A model generated the notes under the pieces. It worked only from the letters and a program-made list of their open reading frames with translations, had not been told where the DNA came from and ran no database searches. Shown here in pieces: positions 42,278-54,575 of a stretch of 64,000 nucleotides of DNA. How positions within the stretch are numbered: the stretch's first letter is position 1; every line of letters begins with the position of its first letter. This DNA is from Pyrrhosoma nymphula (lineage: Eukaryota > Arthropoda > Insecta > Odonata > Coenagrionidae), in the NCBI GenBank assembly GCA_963573305.1, contig OY754334.1, positions 88,781,848 through 88,845,847 of the forward strand, in the 5' to 3' direction. The position numbers and the translations under genes were made by a program.

Positions 42278-43069
42278 AGTCTTGACCAAGAACACTATAC
42301 GAATACGAATCGGTCCCAGTGCGGCCATTCATACCTGCCTCAATGCGTTGTTTCCAGTGCCAGCACTTTGGCCACATCGCTACGCGATGTGAGGGTAAGG
42401 CCACCTGCCCGCGCTGCGGCCTGGAACGACATGCGGACGCGGAATACACTAACGACCTAAAATGTGTGAATTGCGAGGGTGCACATCCTGCGTACTCGCG
42501 CAAGTGCTCGAAGTTAATGGAAGAACGCAAAGTTATGGAAATTAAAACGATAGAGAAAGTGACATACTTCGAGGTAAGAAAAAAATACGGGGAGTTGGTT
42601 GCACCCACTTTTTCGAAATATTTCGCTGCTGTCGCCTCCACGTCGGTTGCAAAGACAACAACTGGCACCCAAACAGCATCCATAGAAGAAAAAGAAGTAA
42701 TTGTGGTCGAAACTGTAATTGCCAAGAAAGATATAACAGAAAAACCTTCACCAAAACTAAATAACGCCAGCAAGGGTTCTCCCAGTAAGAACCAGAAAAA
42801 AAAATTGCATCCAGGGCGGCACACAATAACCGTGAGATCACGCCGCCCCCCGGACCATCCGGTTTGACGAAGTCCGGTCAACTGAAATCGATGGATAAGG
42901 ACGACAATCTCTCATAGAATGAAATCCTCCGCGCGAGAACGAAGGGGACGGATCGTCGCTTCCGGCATTGGTCCTCCCACAGTGGCTACTGCTCGATTGG
43001 TATTAGCCTTTTAACTTTTTATTTGTTTTGTATTTTATTTTCACGAAATAGCTTTCGTGTTGCACCCCC

Positions 43070-43136
43070 CTGCGGGTAGGAGGATTGAGAATACTCCCGC
43101 AGTATCCCTGCCTGTCGTAAGAGGCGACTAAAAGGG
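43070..43136 (+). promoter_or_regulatory. I-family 5' box (copy I-3)
   Basis: Same block as in I-1 with two differences (GTAGGAGGATT, CTGCCTGTCG). The CTGCGGG/CCCGCAG stem and GTCG/CGAC stem are intact. Confidence 0.65.
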
Positions 43137-43657
43137 CGGGGAGAAAACCCCGAAAACAAACCCAGAGCCAGCAAGGGTTGAGCCCGAACAGTCTTGTGGG
43201 TCAACTGTCTGTGTGCGGCCACACCACCTGGCCTGCGATCCACCCGCATGTTTGCCGTGTGCGGATACCCAAGGAGAAGGGGATCCTGGAGGGTGAGGTC
43301 CGTGGTTCCCAGCCGGGTGTCGGATGCCCGGTATGGACCGGGGGCCAATACCCCTCTTTGGCCCCGGATTCTGTGTAAACGGGCGGCCGGGAGCTAGCCA
43401 CTCCCGGTCAATCGGCTTCCGTGGCGTTAAGCTCAACGGTGGCGAGTTCCAGGGAGGTGGGGGTCTGCGTAGGGCGGTCGGAGATGTACGGGTTTGGTGG
43501 GCTCGTGCATCGAAGATCCAACCCGAAACAGACAACCACCTCTAGGGTGCTATATCCCCTCGGGTAGCCCTGGCGACCGTACCGGTTTGCGGTGCGGCGT
43601 CCCAATTGTGTGGCTCCATGGTGGATGGGGAGCCCGTGGGACGAAGAATCATTTGGA

Positions 43658-44828
43658 ATGGCGGATACAAATCTTCCACCTCCAAAAAGATCCCGCCCGG
43701 ATACGGGCGGGGGAGTTGATGTTCTTGGCGCTAGTCTGCGCTACCTAGTGATGAGGTGCCAGAAGGAAGGGGAGAGCCTGAAGAAGGTGTCTCCCTTCCT
43801 TATTCGTTAGTTACTGCCTGGTTCAGTTCCTGGTGAAATTAAATCGGCAAAGAAACTTCGCGATGGCACACTGCTCATCGAAACGGCTACGAGGGCTCAA
43901 AGCGAAAAGCTATTGCTGTTTGAAAAGCTTGGCGAAATTCCCGTTAAAGTCGAGGTGTACCGCACTTTGAACACCTGTCGGGGAGTAATTAGTCACTACG
44001 ACCTTCTGTATGTTGAGATCGACGAGATCAAGCAGGAGATGGCCTCTCAGGGGGTCACCGATGCTCGTCGACTCACTACAAAGCGTGATGGAGAAAGAGT
44101 AAACAACGTCTGTCGTACTCACGTTCACGCTTGACCATCTCCCCGACAAGGTGTTTGTCTGTTATGAATCGGTGCCAGTGCGTCCGTTCATACCGGCACC
44201 CATGCGATGTTTCCAGTGCCAGCGATTCGGCCACATGGCCACACGGTGCGAGGGCAAGGCCACCTGCCCCCGCTGCAGCCTGGAGAAGCATGAGGGTGCG
44301 GAATGCAAGGGTGACCCACTTTGCGTCAATTGCGAGGGTGCACATCCGGTGTACTCACGTGATTGTCCTAAGATGATCGAGGAGCGTAAAGTAATGGAGA
44401 TCAAGACGGTTGAAAAAATCCCGTACTTCGAGGCTCGGAAAAAGTACAGAGCACAAGTTGCTCCTACTTTTTCCAAATCATTCGCCCATGTCGCTTCCCC
44501 TCGAATTGCAAAGGTCACCATTTCGACACAGACGGAAGACATTGTGAACCGAAGTATTAAAGCCTCTGCACAGAAAACGGCCATGCCGGCTAAGGCCACA
44601 AATCCGGCAAAAAATTCGCAAACCACCGCTCCGGGTTCTCCCAGGAAGAACCCCACTAAAACCACCGCCGGGGCCACGCAAACTAAGCGTGGCAACTCAC
44701 AATCCCACGGTCCATCTGGTAAGGGAAAAATGCCTCCACAAGACGCCATGGAGGAAGATTTCTGTATCTCGGATACAGAAATTGAAAGAATTAGGAAAAA
44801 GGGAAGGAAGCAGCGCCTCAAGCGCTGA
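43658..44828 (+). pseudogene. I-3 ORF1 (gag), one stop and one frameshift
   Basis: ATG 43658 (MADTNLPPPKRSRPDTGGG). Conserved block EGESLKKVSPFLIR ends at TAG 43808; the same frame continues IKSAKKLRDGTLLIETATRA and GVTDARRLTTKRDG. A frameshift near 44095 moves to the frame of SVVLTFTLDHLPDKVFVCYE. Knuckles: CFQCQRFGHMATRC, CPRCSLEKHEGAEC, CVNCEGAHPVYSRDC. The C-terminus is basic (KKGRKQRLKR) with stop at 44826. From the knuckles to KSFA it differs from I-5 at only a few residues although their ORF2 proteins differ far more. Confidence 0.85.
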
Positions 44829-44920
44829 TCACTCCGTAGTTCGGACTTAGGCTACTCCTTTTTTCTTAACATTTTTATTTATTTTTAAGTCTTTTATTTA
44901 TTTATATATTTTTAAATTTT

Positions 44921-47900
44921 ATGACCTCTATCTTACAGTGGAACTCTAATGGATTTTATAGGTATAAGGAGGAGCTGGCCGTTTTAATCCGAGATTTTTA
45001 TCCTTCTTTTATATGTCTCCAGGAGACGCATCTTAAGGCGAGAGACAGTGGAATTTAGAAGGGATACATGGTCGAAAGGCTAGATGACCTTACTGGTCAT
45101 AGAGCCCATGGCGGGGTGGCGATTGCTGTTCGGGAGGACCTTAACACCTCTCGAGTACGGATTGACACCCCGTTTCAGGCTGTGGCCATAACCTTGTTGA
45201 CTCCGCAAAATATAACGTTATGCAACGTTTATTTGCCTGAGAGTGCACCGGTAACTCGTCATAACCTAGAGAGACTTGTCCAGCAGTTGCTGAAGCCTTT
45301 TATATTACTGGGCGATTTTAACGCCCATGACCCCTTGTGGGGAAGCCCAAGAGGCCAAAGCACAAGGAGGGGACGGATTTTAGCCAGTTTCATCCTCGAT
45401 TTTAACCTTTTATTACTTAACAACGGTGAGAAAACCCGTTTTAATGTTTTTAATGGAGAGTACTCCTGTATAGACTTAGCTATGGTAACGAGTAGTCTTT
45501 TTAACAAGTTTAATTTGTCCGTGCACACAGATCTCTGTGGGAGTGATCACTTCCCCATTTTACTAAATTCTGAACGAAGTTTTAACACTGATTTTATCCG
45601 ACCGGGCAATTGGATTGTCCGTAAAGCTGATTAGCAGAATTTTAGAGACGCTTTTTATTTTAAACAATTGTAATTGTGATGCCACACACAATGTGGAAGT
45701 TTTAACTAGGTGCTTGATCGAAGGAGCGAATTGCAGCGTCACACGGTCATCGGGTAACGTCCCACGACCAGCGGTTCCGTGGTGGAACAAGGAATGCGCC
45801 AAGGCAATTCGTCTTCGAAAACGTGCCCTGCGTCTTTTTAAAAAGTACCCAACCGCAACGAACCTTGCGTTCTTCCGCCGACTGCGAGCGAAAGCTCGAC
45901 GAGTCGTGAAGGAGGCAAAATGGGTCTCCTGGAGGGAATTCGTCAATAGCATTAACCACAGAACACCACTTGCACAGGCGTGGAATAAGGTGAGATGCAT
46001 CTCGGGCTCCCGTAGGGAGTACGGCGTCTCTTGCTTGAGAATTAATGGCCAAATTGTGAGCTCCCCTCGCGACGTAGCCGAGGCTTTTGGCGAGTCACTA
46101 GCCAGTATAAGCAGTGACAGGAGTTACTCGGAAGCGTTCTTGGCCATCAAGGAACGCTTCCAGAGAACTACTCCTTGCTTTGCTGAGACGTCCGTAATCG
46201 CGGAGTATAACGACCCGTTCTCGCTGTGGGAACTACGGTCAGCCATCGCGGATTCCAAGGACAACTCTCCGGGACTGGACGGAATCCACAACGCCTTCCT
46301 TCGAAATCTTTCGGGGGAAGCGTTGATGGAGATCCTGAGAACCCTCAACCAGTTATGGTTTAAGGGTAGTTCCCCATCTTCCTGGAGGGAATCTGCGGTG
46401 GTTCCGATCCCAAAACAGGGAATGGACAGAACGGACCCGAGTAACTACAGGCCAATCTCCCTTACTAGCTGTCTGTGCAAGGTAATGGAAAGGATGGTAA
46501 ACCGTCGGCTCGTTTGGTGGTTAGAGCGGCGGAACCTTCTGTCGGATATCCAGTGTGGTTTCCGGCGAGGTCGATCAACCATTGATCACCTCGTTCGGAG
46601 CGACAATTTCATCCAGGAGGCCTTTCTTCTGCGCCAGCACGTCATCGCGGTCTTCTTTGATCTGGAGAAGGCGTATGACAGGGTCTGGCGTCAGAAGATT
46701 TAAAACACGTTTTAAAACACGTTGCATGGCTGCTGTTTTAGGGGAAATCTTCCCATTTTTATTTAAAAAATTTTATCTGACCGAGTTTTTAGAATCAGAG
46801 TAGGTAAGCACCTTTCCGAACCCTATACGCAGGAAAATGGAGTGCCTCAAGGATCAGTCCTTAGTGTGACATTGTTCGCTATTGCGATCAATGACGCTAT
46901 CGACTGCATCACGGGACCTGTCATGGGATCATTGTTCGTGGATGACCTGGCTATTCTCTGCCGGTCATCCGAACTATTAACCGCGCCCAGACAAATAAAA
47001 CTCTGTCTTAATAAACTGGACGGATGGTCCTAAAAGAACGGCTTCCGCTTCTCAGTGGAAAAGACAAAATGTGTGCATTTTCAGCGTCTCAGGGGCAACC
47101 ATATACCACCAGAGTTACGCCTCGGTGGTAGGGTTTTACCATACGTTGAATCGGTTCGCTTTCTCGGGATGGTGTTCGATTCCAAGCTTAATTGGAAGGA
47201 ACACATCCGGACTCTTAAAGATAAATGTTTTAACGTTTTAAATATTTTACGTGTCTTATCGCACACTACATGGGGCGCCGACAGGACCACCATGCTTTCA
47301 TTTTACAGGGCAATGGTGCGTTCCAAGTTGGACTATGGATGTTTCGTCTACTCCTCGGGTCGCAAAAGTTACCTGAAACCGCTGGCAACGGTTCACAACG
47401 CGGGGCTACGTTTGGCGACCGGAGCGTTCAGGACGTCTCCCGTTTTGAGCGTATACTCGGATGCCGGAGAGCCCCCGCTGGATACCCGGAGGAACATCTT
47501 AATGGCTAACTACGTCGCAAAAATTTTATCTATGAGGACACACCCGTGTTTTAACGTAATTTTTAATCTCAGGTTTATAAACATTTTTAACAGGCGGACA
47601 AGGGCCACCAGACCCCTGAGCGTCCGTTTTAACAATTTTATGGAAGGAGCAGATGTGATACTTCCAGAAGTGTACGGCCATGGATATTCCAGTCACCCAC
47701 CATGGCGAGTGCCCTATCCCAAGTGTAGTTTTACCCTACTAACTGGCCAGAAAGGTTCCACGACGCCCATGGAGTACCAACAACTTTTTAGGGATGAGCT
47801 GTGCCGCCACTCCGATTTCACTCCCGTGTTTACGGATGGTTCGAAATCCGAGTCGGCATGCGCATGCGCGGTGTTGTCGTTCCTCCATGGAGTCATCGGG

Positions 47901-48632
47901 GTGAAACTAAGCCCGCTGTGCAGTATCTACACGGCGGAGCTTTTCGTCATTAAGATGGCTCTTGGTGGTATTAGGGGCGATTGCGGCGCATACATGGTCT
48001 GCAGTGACTCGATGAGTGCGCTGCAGGCCATTTTCGGTTATTCCCCGATGCACCCACTTGTCCAGGAAATTCAGAATCATCTTTTATCCCTTTCTAACAA
48101 AGGAATCGCTATCCGTTTTCTGTGGGTACCTGGACACGTGGGAATAACCGGTAACGAGATGGACGACTCGGCAGCGAAAAAGGCTCTTCAAGACGAACAA
48201 ATTTCGTCAGTATTGGTACCGCATGAAGACCTAAAGGCTACGTTGAGAAACGTAGCCCTCGAACAGTGGAAGGAAACCTGGCATTCCCTGACAGAGAATA
48301 AGTTGCGCACCATAAAGCCGGTGGTATCAGTGTGGCCCACATCAGTGTGGAGGACTCGCAGGGAAGAGGTCGCAATCACAAGGTTAAGGATAGGGCACTG
48401 TGCCCTCACTCACTCTTACCTCTTCACCGAAGAGAAGATCCCGCTCTACTGTGAGGATTGCGACTCTCCCATTACTGTGAGACACCTTCTGATGGTGTGT
48501 GATAAGTACCGTGCTCTGCGCATCCGGCTGAACATCAGGGGAGACCTAGGACACGTCCTAGGAGACGATCCTGGTTGTGTCTGTCGGATAATGTTATTTT
48601 TAAAAGAGTCTGGGCTTTTTAACTGTTTGTGA
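44921..48632 (+). pseudogene. I-3 ORF2, multiply broken
   Basis: ATG 44921 (MTSILQWNSNGFYRYKEEL). Endonuclease: QETHLKARDSG, TAG at 45057, LGDFNAHDPLWGS, GSDHFPI; TAG at 45632. Linker PWWNKECAKAIRLRKRA; RT blocks RPISLTSCLCK, AVFFDLEKAYDRVW. At 46701 the frame ends at TAA next to a direct duplication (TTTAAAACACG twice, 46699-46720) that shifts the frame. It resumes MPQGSVLSVTLFAIAIND and LFVDDLAILC, TAA at 47031, then an open C-terminal 525 codons: FLGMVFDSKLNW, RNase H (FTDGSKSESACACAV, CSDSMSALQA, VPGHVGITGNEMDDSA) and CEDCDSPITVRHLLMVC. Not functional. Confidence 0.88.
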
Positions 48633-48746
48633 CCAACCATTATTTGGTGTTTTATCTTACGCCCGTTTTATGGTGTTTTGTTGCTTTTATTTGTCTATTT
48701 AATTATTTATTTTAAATAATTTGACATGGTGATGTTAGATTGACGT

Positions 48747-48797
48747 GGTGCGAATGACCTTAGCCGTCGAAGCACCCAAATCACCCAAATACTACTA
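48747..48797 (+). promoter_or_regulatory. I-3 3' hairpin and tail
   Basis: GGTGC (48747) and GCACC (48772-48776) frame GAATGACCTTAGCCGTCGAA; the tail is AAATCACCCAAATACTACTA. Confidence 0.55.
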
Positions 48798-51700
48798 CTT
48801 TCGTGTTGCAATGGAATTGCAACGGTTTTTATAGACACAAGGAAGAGCTGACGATTTTAATCCGAGATTTTAAGCCATTATGCATTTGTCTCCAGGAAAC
48901 ACATTTTAAAGTTACGGACAAGGGAGTTTTAAGAAACTTTAAAATTTTTAGATTTGACGACACCAGTGGCCAAAGAGCCCAGAGTGGAGTGGCAGTTGCT
49001 GTACGGGAGGCCCTTTACACCTCCCGTGTACAGCTTAATACGCCCTTTCAGGCGGTAGTGGTGACCGTTTGCGCCCCCAATGCAGTGACGTTGTGTAACG
49101 TTTACCTGCCGGAGGGTTCACCGGTTACGCGTTATAACCTCGAATCCCTTGTTCGTCAGTTGCCTCGACCTTTTATTATATTGGTTGATTTTAATGCCCA
49201 CGACCCTCTTTGGGAGAGTATGAGGGGTCAGAGCAACCGAAGGGGTCGCATTTTATCGAGTTTTATTAATGATTTTAACTTGTTTTTATTGAACAATGGG
49301 GAGAAAACCCGTTTTAACTGTCACACTGGTGACTATTCCACGATTGATTTGTGCATATCAACGAGCAGTCTCGTGACCAAAGTAAAACTTTCAGTTCACG
49401 ACGAATTATGTGGGAGTGATCATTTTCCTCTTTTTGTTTTTAAAGAAAGCGGTTTCAACGCTAATTTTATTCCTCAAGGCAATTGGATTGCCCGTAAAGC
49501 CGATTGGTCAAGCTTTAGAGAGAATTTTAAGTACAAATTTGACAATAATACGGATGGTGTAAGCAATGTAGAACGATTGACAGCTTGAATTCTCCAGGCG
49601 GCTAGAAGCAGCATCCCTCGCTCACGAGGAACCACACCCCGAGCTGCAGTTCCTTGGTGGAATGATGAATGCGCTAAGGCCATCCAACTACGGAAAAAAG
49701 CGCTGCGAATATTTAATAAGTATCCAACGGAAAGAAATCTTTCATCTTTTCGCCGTCTTCGGGCCAAAGCTCGGCAGATAATAAAGAGAGCGAAGAAGGA
49801 CTCCTGGATGGAATACATCTCGACCATCAATCACAGGACTCCTATATCTTAGGTATGGCGTAAAGTACGTTGCATCTCCGGAAATCGTCATGATTATGGC
49901 CTATGTAGCCTTAATATAGACGGAAGAACTATTTCGAGACCCTCCGAAATATGCGAAATTTTTGGCAGGCTACTGGCAGACACATGCAGTGACATCAATA
50001 ATGACACTAGTTTCCTTAGCATTAAAAATCGAGCTGAGTCAATGGCGCTATCCTTTAAAGAGAGCGGCGTAATGCAAGAATGCAATGTCCCTTTCCAATA
50101 GTGGGAGTTAACTTCCGCTATTGCGGAGTCCCGGAACAGCTCCCCTGGATCCGATGAAGTCGTCAATGCCTTTTTTCGGAATCTTCCTGAATCGGCATTG
50201 GTGGAGGTTCTCTTTCAACCAAATTTGGACAGGGTACTTTCCCGCAATCGTGGCGGGATTCCTTTATTGTCCCTATTCCCAAGCAAGGGAAGGAAAGGAG
50301 TGATCCCAATAATTATAGACCAATTTCTCTAACCAGTTGTGTATGGAAACTCATGGAAATAATGGTCAATCGCCGCCTTATTTGGTGGCTTGAGTCACGA
50401 GACCTACTGTCAGTCGCTCAGTGTGGTTTCCGCCGCGGAAAATCAACCACTGACCATTTAGTAAGAGCGGAAAATTTTATTCAGGAAGCTTTTCTCCTTA
50501 GGCAACATGTCGTTGACGTTTCCTTTGACATGGAGAAAGCTTACGACAGGGTCTGGCGCCATAAAATACTAACAACACTGCATACTGGTCTTAGGGGCAA
50601 CTTGCCGATTTTATCCGGAACTTCTTACTCTGTCGGAGCTTTAGGGTAAGAGTTGGTTAATTCCTATCTCGTGCTCATCCTCAGGCTAACGGAGTTCTGC
50701 AGGGCTCCGTTTTGAGCGAGACGTTGTTCGCAGTGGCGATCAATAGTGTTATAGAGTGCATCAGAGCCCCTGTATTAGGTTGCCTTTACGTGGATGATCT
50801 GGCAATTTTTTGCCGATCGTCGAAACTTGTAAGTGCAGCCAGATTGATTCAGCTTACTGTTAACAAGCTGTCACAATGGTCTCGAGAAAATGGCTTTAGG
50901 TTCTCCAGCGACAAAACAAAATTCGTTCATTTTCATAGGCTGAGGGGATATCAGGACCCACCCACCCTGCGTTTGAATGGAAAGATACTTCCGTATGTGG
51001 ACTCAGTTCGTTTCCTAGGGATGACGCTTGACCATCGGCTAAGTTGGCGACAACACGTATATTCATTGAGGGACAAGTGTTTGAAAACTTTAAATATTTT
51101 AAAGTATCTAGGCAATTCGACGTGGGGTACAGACCGCACCACATTGCTTTTATTATATCGGTCACTCGTCCGTAGCCGACTTGACTACGGATCAATTATC
51201 TATGCGTCAGGGTGGGAGTCGTATTTGAGACCGCTAACGAGGGTGCATAACTCCGGGCTGAGGCTGGCAACGGGTGCTTTCAGAACATCTCCGATTCTGA
51301 GCCTTTATTCTAATGCCGGCGAACCACCTTTGGCGATTCGTCGTGAAATTTAGACGTACAACTATGTTGCTAAGATTTTTAGGATGAAAACCCACCCGTG
51401 TTTTAATCTAATTTTAACCCTCGGTTTTTAGCCGCTTTTAACCGGAGGAGGAAAGCTACACTACCAGTTAGTGTACGTTTTAGTAATTTTATGGCAGAGA
51501 ATGATTTTATACTCCCTAACGTGTACCCGGCTGGGTACCTTAAACACCCTCCATAGTGAACCCCGAAGCCAAATGTTATAAACAGACTTTTACTTTGCCG
51601 TAAATCATCCACCACTTCCGCTGAGTACCAGTGTCTGTATCGGCAAGTTCTAGGAGAAATTCCCGACTTCACCCCTGTTTTCACAGATGGGTGGAAGTCG

Positions 51701-52713
51701 GAAAACCATTGCGGATGTGCTGTGGTTTTTGCACACCACGGAGTAATTATTGCCTAACTGGATCCTTCGTGTTCTGTCTTTACAGCAGAATTATATGCTA
51801 TTTAAATGGCCCTTCACGAAATTAAATGCAGCCATGGTGCATTCCTGATATGCTCTGACTCCTCCAGTGCACTCCAAGCTATCTCTCGTTTCTCCTCAAG
51901 CAATTCTCTTGTCCAGGAAATACAAGCTTCTCTATTTTTCCTTAATACCAAAGGAATTAGAGTATCGTTTTTGTGGGTTCCTGTCCATGTCGGCATTAAG
52001 GGGAACGAAGAGGGCGAAGCTGCCGCAAGAAATGCTTTGAAGAAAGCAGATATTGTATCTCCATTGGTGACCGTGGATGATCTCAGGGTTACGTTGCGAA
52101 ACGTAGCGCTAAAGAAGTTTAATAATTTAATAATTTTTTTTAATAATTGAATAATTTATTGCTTCCAGTCATTGCATACAGAGTACAACAATTATTAGGT
52201 GAAGCAAGTTTGGTAGCCCCTAAGGTACACCTGTTTGGGGGCTACCATTAGTTAAGCCATGCAACATAGGCAAATTTTTAACAATCAAGATACTCACAGT
52301 GAAGTACACAAAACCTATCAAAAGAAATGCTCTGTGCAGAGTGCAACAGAAAATACAAACTGACAACGCTCATCATACACACAAACATACATATACTCAT
52401 AAGAATTACATACAAACACTCATAATCATACAAACACTCGTAAGCATTTATTCATACATGAGCGACAAGCGTTAACAAGTTAAGTATATATATATACAAT
52501 CACTTTCTATTTAACATTAGACTTATTACATGTAAATCACAAAATAAAAGTTCGATGTTGCTAATGGCAAGTAACCAATTTTTTACTTCCTTCAAAAATT
52601 TCCCGGGGTTTTTTTCTTTTTTAATACAATCAAGAAGAAAGTTAAATATTTTTGGCTGGATATAAATAAAACATCTTTGAAACATCGTTATGTTTGGTTT
52701 GGGCAGTAATAAT

Positions 52714-53205
52714 TCATTTTTTACGCAAATTAAAAGAATAATCCTTTGGTAGTAGATTAGCAACATTTCCACTTCTTATGTAAAAGTTTTTTAGAACTTT
52801 ATAAAAATACAAGTAGCGAATTGGCAGTAATTTAAGCTCAAGAAACAAAGGGAAAGTGTGGAAGAATCTGGTTTTATGCATAATCGTTCGCAGAATTCTC
52901 TTTTGCAAGTACAATAATGGATATATATTTTCTTTATATGCACTTCCCCAGCATTGTATGCCGTATGTTAATTTTGACTCTACGAGAGCAGAGTAAATAG
53001 CCTTTAGAAAGTGGAGAGGACATTTGTTGCGTAAGAAAAAAAATTTCGAGAGGTAATGCCGTAATGTCTTTGCGAGTTTGTGTACATGAAGATTCCATTT
53101 CAATTGATTATCGATAGTTATTCCTAGGTATTTATATTCTGAAACACAATCTATCGGGATACAATTTGAGCAGTTATCTTTGGGACATCCAAGGGAATGG
53201 TATAC
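52714..53205 (-). pseudogene. CR1-B RT thumb and C-terminus
   Basis: Minus codons CVSEYKYLGITIDNQLKWNL (about 53150-53090) followed by a 129-codon frame (HVHKLAKTLRHYLSKFFFLR, SALVESKLTYGIQCWGSAY). The frame ends at TAA 52714. This is the region just after the YADD box in CR1/L2-type RTs. The upstream 300 or so codons of RT are absent. Confidence 0.75.
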
Positions 53206-53227
53206 AATATTCCAATTTTCTTGGTAC

Positions 53228-54575
53228 CTATTGCCAGTATTGACAGTGGGAGTTATGTTTATAAGTTTCTCTATCGTATGCCGACATAAAGAAGTTATTA
53301 AATTCAGTTGCTAATTTTGATGGGTCTGTAATGACGACGCCTTCTACGTCTAACGAGGGGGTGTAATGTTTTGCTTGACTTTCTCCGATTATTTCTTTCA
53401 CCAGGCCCCACTGAGTTTTGGAATTTCCTTTACAATTTTCAAACTTTCGCATATAATAATTATTACAAGCCAGTTTTAACTTAGATCTTAGACTATTTCT
53501 AAAAGCTATGAATTCCTCTTTTAAGGCATTACAATTAGGATGACGCCTAACTTTTTTGAGAAGATGATTCTTTTCCTCTATGTCTTTAAGCAGAGCGTTA
53601 GTTACCCATGGTTTCAGTATTCTTAAATATCTTTTATGTTTACTTGGGAATTTTGCCGCGTTTACAACTGTGTGTATTAAATCCAACATAACTGAAAATG
53701 CTCTTGAGGCATTGTGCTCACTAAACCTTGGAGTCCAATCTATTTTCCGTGCCTCTTCATATAACATGTCGTAATTTATTTTTTAGAGAAGTTTCATTTT
53801 TTACACAGTGAGCACGGGACACATTTTCTTTACCCCTAGAAATATCAAAGGAAACCATGGAATGATCAGTTATACCCAGATGCTTAACTTCTGCCAGCAT
53901 TTTGTATCTGAATGCATTATAAAATCTAACAAATACATGGTCGATGCACGTTGATGATGATGCGCTAATTCTAGTTGGTTGATTTAGCAAACATGACAGA
54001 CCATATGTATGCATCAAATTACAATAATAATCACAATCATTATTTGCAACAATCAAATTAATATTCATGTCACCAATAATAATCATATTTTTTCCACCGC
54101 TATTCAAAATTGGTTCCAACTCCTGTAAGAATTCAGCCACAGGAAAATTCTGGTCCCTGTAAATGCTTACAAGATCGAACTCAGTCAGATTAGTTTTAAT
54201 TGTTAAGTAAACACAGTCCAAAGTATGACTTGTGACTGCTTTTGATACACATTGAATACCTTCATCCACATAAACTATGACGCCTCGAGCGCGGTTTTTT
54301 TGACAGCATTTAGCAAATACATTATAACCAGTTACATTGTAGAAATTAACTTCGTGTTCATCAATCCATATCTCAGATAGAACAATTATTGTTGGTTTAC
54401 ATTGCAGTTGTCCTATATGAAGCAAGAAGAGATCGAAATTGCTGCGTAAACTGCAGATATTTTGATGGATTATGGATACTGAATCACCATTGTTTAACAA
54501 GTTGTTTGTAGTTAGAGACATCAAAACATATTTTACAGTGATTTTAAGTCCTCCGTATGTGATATTACAAAACAA
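53228..54575 (-). pseudogene. CR1-B endonuclease and linker
   Basis: The endonuclease frame (54575-53757) shows IIHQNICSLRSNFDLFL near 54470, VLSEIWIDEHEV (catalytic Glu), VYVDEGIQC, NMIIIGDMNINLIVANND near 54070, NQPTRISASSSTCIDHVFV near 53950 and GITDHSMVSFDIS near 53850 (terminal SDH-type motif as TDH). A frame change near 53760 leads to the linker (53767-53228), with HKRYLRILKPWVTNALLKDI and WGLVKEIIGESQ. The linker ends at 53228 where RT should start. Endonuclease motifs are all present apart from the frame change. Confidence 0.8.

Larger units (their letters stand above)
39941..42867 (+). pseudogene. I-2 ORF1 (gag), split by CR1-A
   Basis: Left part 39941-40415: MDGTNLPPPKRSRPDTGG, then the conserved block EGETLKKVSPFLIRKVLYAK..SAKKLRDGTLLTET and GVTDARRLTTKRDGVVEDTS. 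CR1-A interrupts at about 40416. Right part from about 42278 to 42867: knuckles CFQCQHFGHIATRC, CPRCGLERHADAEYTND (third position changed) and CVNCEGAHPAYSRKC, then ERKVMEIKTIEKVTYFEVRK. Both parts are open but the short sequence at the insertion edges has diverged (KFN and DQEH in place of the LTFxxDxLP consensus seen in I-3), so the exact junction is unclear. Confidence 0.8.
43065..48797 (+). mobile_element. I-clade LINE copy I-3, full length, inside I-2
   Basis: 5733 bp, starting CCCCCCTGCGGGTAGG and ending ACTACTACTA, with 13-bp duplications CTTTCGTGTTGCA (43052-43064, 48798-48810). It entered I-2 within the first five codons of ORF2: I-2 reads ATA GCT TTC GTG TTG CA before the insert and resumes A TGG after it. 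Order is the same as in I-1. Several stops have accumulated in ORF1 and ORF2. Confidence 0.92.

Noticed and set aside
40415..42280. Target duplication around CR1-A
   Set aside because: Flanks share only AGTCTT-like words (40397 and 42278); not convincing, and CR1-type elements often lack duplications.
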